From: Azospirillum oleiclasticum
GTDB lineage: Bacteria; Pseudomonadota; Alphaproteobacteria; Azospirillales; Azospirillaceae
Reading direction: 5' to 3'
Assembly: GCF_013423485.1 (NCBI RefSeq)
Contig: NZ_JABFFR010000041.1
Span: 31,829 to 95,828, forward strand
DNA: 64,000 nucleotides
Shown here piece after piece: positions 24,118 to 30,409 of the stretch. The notes under the pieces were generated by a model, which did no database searches, was not told where the DNA came from, and saw only the letters and a program-made list of their open reading frames with translations. The position numbers were made by a program, and so were the translations under genes. Numbering within the stretch: position 1 is the first letter of the stretch; each line of letters begins with the position of its first letter.

Positions 24118-24504
24118 TCAGGGAAGCGGGTTCGTGGCCACCACGTAGCCGGTCGCCGGGTCCGGTTGAACAAGCACCTCCATGGCGTCGATCGGGCCGT
24201 GGGCGGCGATGTGCTCGAGGGCGGCTTCGAAGGCTCCCAGCTGAAAACGCCGGCCGCGCGTGGCCTGGGCGATGAACACGACGCCGGCGTGAAGGAGCTG
24301 GCGGTTCCGGTAGCGCGCGCGGAATTCGACGATGTTGTTGGTCACGAGCGTGTAGCCTTCGGCCTCGATCAGCGCGAGAAGGACGGGGTCCCCGTCGTTT
24401 TCCCGGCCGAGGGTGCGGACATGATACGCTTCGTGCCCGCGATCCCACGCAGCCGCCTCGAGCACCGGAGACAGGTTGGCGTCGATCAGGAACCGGTACT
24501 TCAC
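24118..24504 (-). CDS. DUF5615-family PIN-like toxin
   Basis: GTG 24504 gives 128 residues. VKYRFLIDANLSPVLEAAAW contains the first acidic residue of the PIN-like fold, and HEAYHVRTLGRENDGDPVLL with LVTNNIVEFR supplies the later ones. DUF5615 proteins pair with DUF433 antitoxins in many bacteria and are predicted RNases. The start overlaps the antitoxin stop (GTGA), so the two are translated together. It probably serves as an addiction module keeping the ICE in the population. Confidence 0.8.
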   Translation of the reverse strand: MKYRFLIDANLSPVLEAAAWDRGHEAYHVRTLGRENDGDPVLLALIEAEGYTLVTNNIVEFRARYRNRQLLHAGVVFIAQATRGRRFQLGAFEAALEHIAAHGPIDAMEVLVQPDPATGYVVATNPLP

Positions 24505-25091
24505 ACACCGCGGCCCTTGGCGGCGGGTCTTCCCCGCTGGGGGTACAAGCGGTCGAAGAGGATCGCAAGCTCGATCATCCCGTCGGTGACCTCCGGGAAA
24601 TCCTCCATGATCTCCCGACGGTCGATCTTGTTCCGGACGAGGCCGGCGATGTGGCGGACCAGCACACGGGTTCCCTTGAAGGTCGGCGCGCCGCCCTGCA
24701 CGTCCTCGTCCACGGCGATCAGGGCGCGCATGCGATCGATCGTCGCCAGACGTTCCGCCGCCAGCCGGGCAAGCTCGGACGTGCGGAACGTCGTCACCAC
24801 CATCCGCTCGGTGTGGGCGACGTCCCGGACGTCGGCGAGGGCGCGGGCCTCCCGGATCGTTTCCGCGACCTTCCCCTCGATGCGCTTCTTGACCGGAGCC
24901 GGGTACCGCTTGAGCCGCTCCGCCACCGCGAGCTGGAGGGTACCGCGCAGGTCGAGCGTCCGCTGCCGGGGACGCCCGGCCACCGTGGTGACACGGCGGT
25001 CCTCGAAGGCCCTGGTGACCACGTCGTAGCCCACGTCGGCCACGAACGAGGCCTCGCGCGCCGTCAGCGTCGTGTCCATCCCGAACGCCAT
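24501..25091 (-). CDS. DUF433 antitoxin with N-terminal HTH-like extension
   Basis: ATG 25091 gives 196 residues. The C-terminal part is a DUF433 domain: FKGTRVLVRHIAGLVRNKID, then RREIMEDFPEVTDGMIELAI. The first 120 residues form a helical region beginning MAFGMDTTLTAREASFVADV that may be a DNA-binding or multimerising extension, longer than in standard DUF433 proteins of about 75-110 residues. An alternative TTG lies at 25097. A TATAAT-like box is found about 30-45 bp upstream on the minus strand (CATAAT near 25130-25135). The gene precedes and overlaps its toxin. Confidence 0.78.
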   Translation of the reverse strand: MAFGMDTTLTAREASFVADVGYDVVTRAFEDRRVTTVAGRPRQRTLDLRGTLQLAVAERLKRYPAPVKKRIEGKVAETIREARALADVRDVAHTERMVVTTFRTSELARLAAERLATIDRMRALIAVDEDVQGGAPTFKGTRVLVRHIAGLVRNKIDRREIMEDFPEVTDGMIELAILFDRLYPQRGRPAAKGRGV

Positions 25092-25151
25092 GCCCAACCC
25101 CGAAAAAGATGCCCATGCACAGGGTATAATTATGCCGGTCGGAGGCGTCGA

Positions 25152-25415
25152 TCAAGCGGCCGGATCGTGCAGGTCGGCATCGGGATGGTCGTGCCCGGCC
25201 GGCACCTCGGCCAGCCGCAGTGCCTCGAGCTGGGCGTCGGTCAGGTCGCCGGGTTCGACGACGCGGCGATCGCGGCGCTTGAGGCGGGCGTACTCCTCGG
25301 CCGAGAGCAGCACGAGACGGTCACGGCCGTTCTTGGTGATCGTCACCGGCTCGCTGAGCGCCTTATCGGCCAGCGCGCCGTACCCCTTGATGAACTCGGC
25401 GGTGGAGACACGCAT
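25152..25415 (-). CDS. Phd/YefM-family antitoxin without an evident toxin
   Basis: ATG 25415, with a GAGGA site about 9 bp upstream, gives 87 residues. MRVSTAEFIKGYGALADKAL and EPVTITKNGRDRLVLLSAEE are the Phd/YefM start and its hydrophobic centre. The C-terminal tail is acidic and likely toxin-binding in origin. No Doc, YoeB or PIN gene adjoins it; the next gene is the DUF433 antitoxin 60 bp away. It may act alone as a repressor or block a toxin elsewhere. Confidence 0.75.
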   Translation of the reverse strand: MRVSTAEFIKGYGALADKALSEPVTITKNGRDRLVLLSAEEYARLKRRDRRVVEPGDLTDAQLEALRLAEVPAGHDHPDADLHDPAA

Positions 25416-25454
25416 CGTCGGCATTCCTCGTATGACTCGGCTTTCCCGAATCAT

Positions 25455-25826
25455 ATGAATCCTTCGACTGGGCAGGCAAGGCCGGAGCGGATGACGGCCG
25501 GCTTGGGCGCGGCGTCGCAGGTGATCGCAAAAATACAGGAGGCCGGACGCTCCAGGAAGGAATGGAGGCGCAGATTGGGCGCGTGTGTGGAGGGGTGAAT
25601 ATACGGGTCAGCAAGATAAAAGGGCGTATGCGGCGGGCGGTTGCGGTCTTGTGTATCAATGGTTTGTCTGTATTGGGAAGGCGCTTCCGGAATTCATGCG
25701 CATACGGAGCCTGATTTCCCGCTACCCGATTGATTTCTGTTCTTGCGTCCTGCCCGGCGGCATCGTCTACGCCGCTGACCGGTCCCGCAGGGTGCCGGCC
25801 ACGGCAGGGCAAGGAGCGATGTCCCG
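25455..25826. other. Gene-free region upstream of the relaxase, candidate oriT
   Basis: No coding frame is convincing. Base composition is locally lower in GC, as expected of an origin of transfer. Inverted repeats include CGTATGCG at 25625-25632 with CGCATACG at 25699-25706, and a hairpin GGAAG-GCG-CTTCC at 25676-25688. A sequence like the RP4 nick region follows. Confidence 0.55.
25747..25758 (+). promoter_or_regulatory. Candidate oriT nick site (RP4-like TCCTG/CCCGGC)
   Basis: GTCCTGCCCGGC matches the RP4 nic core TATCCTG/CCCGGC after its first two bases. By analogy cleavage would fall between 25752 and 25753. It lies 69 bp before a MOBP-like relaxase gene and after inverted repeats, the expected place for oriT. 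Confidence 0.5.
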
Positions 25827-26561
25827 ATGGGGTGGCGCGGTTCGATCTTCGACGGCCTGAGCGCCGACGACGGCTTCAAGGCCCGTATGAAGGCGCTGGC
25901 CGACCGCGGCCGGCGCCTGGCCCGCGCCTACACCCGCCGGCCGATGCAGCGGGTGCGCGTCAAGGGGGCCGCGCCGCAGGCCGGCGCCTACGCCCGCCCG
26001 GTCACCGTCAAGGTGCTCTACCACGACCGCGCCCGCGGCGCCTATCCGAACACCGTGGCGGTCCTGGCCAACTACCTGGTCAAGGAGGGGCCGCTGTTCG
26101 ATCGTGACCGCACCGGCATCGACAAGGACGCCGTCGCCGAAGCGTGGTCGAACGACCGCCGCGTCTTCCACGTCATCGTCAGCCCGAACGACGGCCACCG
26201 CATCGACGACATGGTGTCCTACGGCCGCGACGTCGTGGCCGCCTGGGAGCGCCGGGTCGGCGAGCTCGAATGGGTCGCCGCGGTCGAGCGCAAGCCCGAC
26301 ATGGCCCACCCGGACGGCAACCAGCACCTTCACATCATGCTGCGCGGCGTCCGGAACGACCGCGACCTCTACCTCGAGCCCGACGTGGTGTCGCGCTGGC
26401 TGCGCTTCGACGCCGTCGAGGTGACCACCGACCGCCTGGGCTGCATGACCGAGCGCGAGCGCCAGACCTACGAGCGCCAGCTCATCGAGATGGAGCGCCT
26501 GCGCCAGGAGCGTGGCCGGGAACGGGAGGGACGGCAGGAGCCGGGAGGGCGCGAGCTGTGA
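25827..26561 (+). CDS. Short MOBP-like relaxase (VirD2/TraI/RlxS type)
   Basis: The 244-residue protein carries the three relaxase motifs. Motif I is TVAVLANYLVKEGPLFDRDR with the candidate catalytic Tyr83; motif II is VFHVIVSPNDGHRIDDMV; motif III is NQHLHIMLRG with metal-binding His167 and His169. It would nick oriT and lead the strand into the recipient. Most relatives exceed 500 residues and include a DUF3363 region; this one ends after a charged coiled-coil (RQLIEMERLRQERGREREG), so it is unusually short. An AAGGAG precedes the ATG. Its stop overlaps the next gene's GTG. Confidence 0.75.
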   Translation: MGWRGSIFDGLSADDGFKARMKALADRGRRLARAYTRRPMQRVRVKGAAPQAGAYARPVTVKVLYHDRARGAYPNTVAVLANYLVKEGPLFDRDRTGIDKDAVAEAWSNDRRVFHVIVSPNDGHRIDDMVSYGRDVVAAWERRVGELEWVAAVERKPDMAHPDGNQHLHIMLRGVRNDRDLYLEPDVVSRWLRFDAVEVTTDRLGCMTERERQTYERQLIEMERLRQERGREREGRQEPGGREL

Positions 26562-26905
26562 ACCGGCCTTTCGCTCTCCGTCTCGTTGGCTACGCCGCGG
26601 TCTGGCTGTTGGTGGTGGCCGTCGTCACCGAGCTGGTCGGCTGGGTCTTCGCCTGGCCGCCGGCGTTCGGCGGCTGGCGGCTGGCCGGGATCGCCCTCTA
26701 CCCGCCCGGCGCCTTCGTCGGGTGGCACGAGCTCCTGGCCCCGGCCGACCGCTGGATCGTTGTTGCGGCGGTCGGGCTGTGCGTCGCCGCCGCGGTGGCG
26801 CTTGCCATACGGGCCTGGCTCGACGGCCGCGGCGACCGGCTGGGCCGCTTCGGCGCCGGCCGCTGGGCCCGCCGTGGCGACGTCCGTCGCAGCGGCCTTC
26901 TGTGA
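26558..26905 (+). CDS. VirD4/TraG coupling protein, N-terminal membrane part
   Basis: GTG 26558 overlaps the relaxase stop and gives 115 residues. Two membrane helices (about 7-30 and 62-90) flank a short periplasmic loop, and the end GRWARRGDVRRSGLL is the conserved entry to the VirD4 nucleotide-binding domain (normally A-R-W-A-x-x-x-D-I-R-x-A-G-L). The ORF stops exactly there. The ATPase part continues in another frame 10 bp later. If joined by a one-base change, the product would be about 604 residues, the normal size of a TraG/VirD4 protein. Confidence 0.7.
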   Translation: MNRPFALRLVGYAAVWLLVVAVVTELVGWVFAWPPAFGGWRLAGIALYPPGAFVGWHELLAPADRWIVVAAVGLCVAAAVALAIRAWLDGRGDRLGRFGAGRWARRGDVRRSGLL

Positions 26906-26915
26906 GAGCCGTACG

Positions 26916-28373
26916 ATGACGGATCCCTCCGCCATCCTGCTCGGTGCGTACGGGCGACGCCTGCTGCGCGAGCGCACCATGCAGCCGGTCCTGGTGATCG
27001 GCCCCACCGGCTCGGGCAAGACCACCACCACGGTGCTGCCCACGCTGTTCACGGGCTGGCGCGACAGCGCCGTGGTCTGGGACTTCAAGGGCTCGCTGGT
27101 CCACGACAGCGGGGCGGCGCGCGAGCGAGCCGGCGACGTCGTCGTGCTCGACCTCGCCCGGCCCGGCGGTGCGCGCTACAACCCGCTGATGGCGGTGCGG
27201 CCGGGAACCCATCTGGTGCCCGACTGCCAGCACGCCGCCCGCATCCTCACCGAGGGCGAGAAGGAGGGGCACTGGCGCAACGCCGCCTTCTCCTACCTCA
27301 CCGGCGTCTTCGTCTTCCTGCTCACCGCCGCGGCCGACAGCGAGAAGACCCTGGCCGGCGCCCGCCGCCACATCCTGCTGGGCGACGACGGGCTGCGGCT
27401 CATGCTGGCCGCGGGCATCCACCCCACCGCCGGGCGCGCCGCCCAGGAGCTGTGGGACAAGAGCGTCGCCGCGGCCGAAGAGGACCGCGACGACGGCAAG
27501 CCGAAGACCGAGCGCGGCGGTGGCACCGTCGACAAGAGCCTGCACTACCGCAAGTCGGTCTACGTGACCGGATCGGTGCTGCTCGCCGAGTTCGAGGATT
27601 CCGTGTTGGAGGCGCAGACCGCCGCCAGCGACTTCTCGATCGCGGATCTGGTGGCGGGCGAGCGGCCGGTGACGCTCTACATCGTGGCCCGGCCGATGGA
27701 CGCCCGCCGGCTGCGCCGGGTGTTCAAGCTGATCCTCACCCAGATGGTCGATTTCCTCACCGTCGACCGCAACCTCGCCGACGACGGAAGGGCGCGGCGC
27801 TGGCGGCTGCTGGTGGTGCTCGACGAGTTCCTGCAGTTCCACATGGCCGAGGCCGCCGAGTGGATCCGCTATGTCCGCGAGTACGGCATCCGCCTGCTGC
27901 TGCTGGCCCAGAGCCTGGGCGACGTCGAGGAGCAGTACGGCAAGGGGCTGTCGGCCAACTGCCGGCTGGTGGTGTTCCGGCCGAACTCCTCGGACGAGGC
28001 CGAGCGGATCAGCCGGATGGTGGGTGAGGCGGTCGAGGAGGTGCCGACGCGCAGCACGTCCCGCGGCGTCTTCGACCTGCTGCCCACCGTCAGCCGCGGC
28101 GTCCGCCTCGACCGCCGGCCGGTGCTGCCGATGCACGCCGCCCTGGAGATGGATGGCGACGAGCTGATCGTCTTCGGCTACGGCAAGCCGATCCGCGGAC
28201 GGCGGCTCCACCCCTACGCCGATCCGCGCTGGGTCGGGCTCTACGGGCCGCCGGTCCGGGTCTGGACGCCCCGGCCCGATGCCAACCGCTGGCTCGGCGC
28301 CGGAGCACCCGATGCCGCTGTCGATCCGGCCCCCACCGCCTCGCGCCGCAAGCCTCCGAGGATCTGGACATGA
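26916..28373 (+). CDS. traG: VirD4/TraG-type coupling ATPase (soluble part)
   Basis: The 485-residue product begins MTDPSAILLGAYGRRLLRER and reaches Walker A, VLVIGPTGSGKTTTTVLPTL, at about residues 24-43, with Walker B LLVVLDEFLQF near 300. The C-terminal part has ILLLAQSLGDVEEQYG-like sensor sequence (here RLLLLAQSLGDVEEQYGKGL). It should form the hexameric pump linking the relaxase-DNA complex to the channel. It lacks the usual membrane helices, which are encoded by the preceding ORF. The ATG is 10 bp after that ORF's stop, so translation could be coupled. The Walker A has TGSGKT in place of TRSGKG, common for VirD4. Confidence 0.85.
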   Translation: MTDPSAILLGAYGRRLLRERTMQPVLVIGPTGSGKTTTTVLPTLFTGWRDSAVVWDFKGSLVHDSGAARERAGDVVVLDLARPGGARYNPLMAVRPGTHLVPDCQHAARILTEGEKEGHWRNAAFSYLTGVFVFLLTAAADSEKTLAGARRHILLGDDGLRLMLAAGIHPTAGRAAQELWDKSVAAAEEDRDDGKPKTERGGGTVDKSLHYRKSVYVTGSVLLAEFEDSVLEAQTAASDFSIADLVAGERPVTLYIVARPMDARRLRRVFKLILTQMVDFLTVDRNLADDGRARRWRLLVVLDEFLQFHMAEAAEWIRYVREYGIRLLLLAQSLGDVEEQYGKGLSANCRLVVFRPNSSDEAERISRMVGEAVEEVPTRSTSRGVFDLLPTVSRGVRLDRRPVLPMHAALEMDGDELIVFGYGKPIRGRRLHPYADPRWVGLYGPPVRVWTPRPDANRWLGAGAPDAAVDPAPTASRRKPPRIWT

Positions 28374-28759
28374 CCGATCCGTCCGACGCCATGGCCACCC
28401 GGCCGATCTCCGCCCGCGTGCCCACCGTGATCGCCGATCAGATCGAGCTGGTGCAGACCCGCCAGGGCCTGCGCACGCTGAGCGACGCGGTGATCCACGT
28501 GCTCGACAAGGGGCTCGACGCCATCGCCGGCGAGCGGGCGAAGACCGAGCGGCTCGAGGCCACCGTCGCCCGCATCGACGACCTGGTGATCACCGTCGTC
28601 GCGGTGCTCAACCTGGTGCACGACCTCGACCCGGCCGCGGTCGCCGAGACCAAGGCCGCCGTCCACGAGCGGCTCGGCCACCCGCGCCGCCCCAGCCCCA
28701 AGGTGCAGGTGCACGACGGCTTCCATCCCAAGGCTTCCGGCACCGAGGGCGAGGCATGA
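28370..28759 (+). CDS. Conserved transfer-operon protein with RHH-like start
   Basis: The 129-residue protein starts ATRPISARVPTVIADQIELV, which resembles a CopG-type ribbon-helix-helix strand and helix, then has a helical middle with AKTERLEATVARIDDLVITV. The tail is Pro/Lys-rich. It overlaps traG and trbB by four bases at each end, so it belongs to the transfer operon, where such a protein sits between traG and trbB in related ICEs. Its job is unproven; DNA binding at oriT or at operon promoters is plausible. Confidence 0.65.
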   Translation: MTDPSDAMATRPISARVPTVIADQIELVQTRQGLRTLSDAVIHVLDKGLDAIAGERAKTERLEATVARIDDLVITVVAVLNLVHDLDPAAVAETKAAVHERLGHPRRPSPKVQVHDGFHPKASGTEGEA

Positions 28760-29784
28760 CCGGCCCGGCCGCCGACCCCGACCGGGGCGCGCTGCTCCTG
28801 TACGCGCTGGAGCGGCTGCGCGAGGCGCTGTTCGGCGACCTGCTGTCCGGTGGTGTCGCCAACGTTCTGGTGCTGCCACCCCGCCGAGGCTGCACCCGCT
28901 GCCGCGTGGTGGTGAAGGACGGGCCGGAGCCGCGCTTCGTCCGGGAGGTCGGCGCGGAGGACGTCATGCGGTTCCTGGCGCTGGTCGCCGGCTTCCACCG
29001 CAAGGAGCTGCGCCGCGACCGCCCGACGCTCGACGCCGTGCTGCCGGTCACCGGCGAGCGCATCCACGCCGACATCGAGCCTGTCACCACCGGGCCCTCC
29101 TGCTCGATCCGCCGGCCCTACCGCGGACGCGTGACGCTCGACGACTGGGCCGCCTCGGGAGCTGCGACAACAATCCAGGTGACGTTGATCCGCCGGCTGA
29201 TTCTGGAGCGCCGCACCATCGTGATCGCCGGCGATGTCGATACGGGCAAGACGACGCTGCTGCGTGCCTGCCTGGAGGAGCCGGCCCTGATGGAGGGGCT
29301 GCCGGCGGTGCTGCAGGACCCTTATGAGTTCGAGCCGCCATGTCCCTTCGCCTACACCATGCTGGCCGACCCGCAAGCCGAGCCGCCGGTGACCCTGGAG
29401 ACGCTGGTGGCCGGCGCCCTGCGGGTGCCGATGACGCATCTCGTGCTGGGCGAGGTGCGCCGCGCCGAGGCACGGCAGATGGTGGTGGGGTGGACCACCG
29501 GGCATCCCGGCCTATGCACGGTGCACGCCGGCTCGGCCTGGGACGCGCTCGACCGCATCGCCCAGATGGTCGGGCTGGGCGGCATCACCATGGATGCCTT
29601 GCAGATGCGCTGGATATCCCGCGCGGTGCACGCGGTGGTGCATCTCGCGCGCGACAGCACCGGCCGGCGCTTCGTCAACGAGATCGTCCGGGTCGAGGGC
29701 TACGACCCGGCCCAGGGCTTCGTGCTCCGCCCGCTGGGGGCGGGAGACGCAGACGGTGGAGGACCTCATGGAGTGGATGCGTAG
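28756..29784 (+). CDS. trbB: TrbB / VirB11-type secretion ATPase
   Basis: The 342-residue protein has a Walker A at about 155-165 (IVIAGDVDTGKTTLLRACLE). An Asp box DPYEFEPPCPFAYTMLADPQ is followed by LVLGEVRRAEARQMVVGWTT and the His box TGHPGLCTVHAGSAWDALDR, all typical of VirB11/PilT ATPases. The hexamer powers pilus assembly and DNA passage at the inner membrane. The Walker A has V-D-T in place of the usual S-G-S or A-G-T, within the GxxxxGKT pattern. The start overlaps the previous stop, and the end overlaps trbC by 17 bp. Confidence 0.9.
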   Translation: MTGPAADPDRGALLLYALERLREALFGDLLSGGVANVLVLPPRRGCTRCRVVVKDGPEPRFVREVGAEDVMRFLALVAGFHRKELRRDRPTLDAVLPVTGERIHADIEPVTTGPSCSIRRPYRGRVTLDDWAASGAATTIQVTLIRRLILERRTIVIAGDVDTGKTTLLRACLEEPALMEGLPAVLQDPYEFEPPCPFAYTMLADPQAEPPVTLETLVAGALRVPMTHLVLGEVRRAEARQMVVGWTTGHPGLCTVHAGSAWDALDRIAQMVGLGGITMDALQMRWISRAVHAVVHLARDSTGRRFVNEIVRVEGYDPAQGFVLRPLGAGDADGGGPHGVDA

Positions 29785-30055
29785 TGTGCGCCGGGCGCTC
29801 GCCCCGGCGCTGGTGCTGGCCGGCGCCGCGCTGCCGGCCCGCGCCCAGGTGATCGCCGAGCTGGGCGCCGAGCTGTTCTCCTGGCAGGCGGTGTTCGACG
29901 TCAACTTCGTGCCGATCGCCGTCACCGCCGGCCTGCTGCTGGCGCTGATCGCCGCGATGTTCAGCCGCATGGCCGGGGTGGTGGTGTTCGTCTTCACCGT
30001 CGCCGGGGCTGCGGCCTATGGCATGCGCGACGGCATCATCGCGCTGGCGGGCTGA
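29768..30055 (+). CDS. trbC: TrbC / VirB2-type prepilin
   Basis: The 95-residue protein has a signal peptide ending ALPARAQ, then two hydrophobic helices (about 45-65 and 68-90) separated by a short polar turn, FSRMAG. This is the pilin layout of VirB2 and TrbC. After cleavage it would make the conjugative pilus. A GGTGGAGGACCTC site lies within the end of trbB. The 3' end is two bases short of the next ATG, so it is tightly packed in the operon. Confidence 0.85.
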   Translation: MEWMRSVRRALAPALVLAGAALPARAQVIAELGAELFSWQAVFDVNFVPIAVTAGLLLALIAAMFSRMAGVVVFVFTVAGAAAYGMRDGIIALAG

Positions 30056-30057
30056 CG

Positions 30058-30393
30058 ATGACGGCCCCGCTGCCGCCACCATCCTCTTTCCCGGATGGAT
30101 GGGAGAAGCCGGTGCGCCGCACCTCGGTGCGGCCGACCAAGATGCCGCTCGGCGTGCCGATGGAGCTGCTCGCCGTGGCGGTGTGGCTGGCCGCCGAGCT
30201 GTGGCTGGTTTTCGGCGCCGTTCCCCAGGCGGTGGCGGGGTTCCTCGCCGTCTTCCTCACCGCCCGCCACCTCACCCGCCGCGATCCCTGGTGGCTCGAG
30301 ATCGTCCGCCAGAGTGCGGCCGCCTGGCTGCTGCGCGCCGCCCGCACCCGCGGCCGGTCGCTCGGCCTCTCCGCCTACAAGGCCCCCCGGTAA
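30058..30393 (+). CDS. trbD: TrbD / VirB3-type membrane protein
   Basis: The 111-residue protein has the VirB3/TrbD feature RRTSVRPTKMPLGVPMELLA ahead of one long hydrophobic hairpin (about 40-75), and then HLTRRDPWWLEIVRQSAAAW. VirB3 proteins sit in the inner membrane beside VirB4. The N-terminal Pro-rich extension is slightly longer than usual. The gene lies between trbC and trbE, as in all Trb systems. Confidence 0.85.
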   Translation: MTAPLPPPSSFPDGWEKPVRRTSVRPTKMPLGVPMELLAVAVWLAAELWLVFGAVPQAVAGFLAVFLTARHLTRRDPWWLEIVRQSAAAWLLRAARTRGRSLGLSAYKAPR

Positions 30394-30409
30394 GGAAGGA
30401 AGGGTAGTC

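Noticed and set aside
26890..26920. Programmed frameshift joining the two VirD4 ORFs
   Set aside because: The junction CTT CTG TGA G offers no good re-pairing in the +1 frame, and a start codon for the second ORF is 10 bp away.
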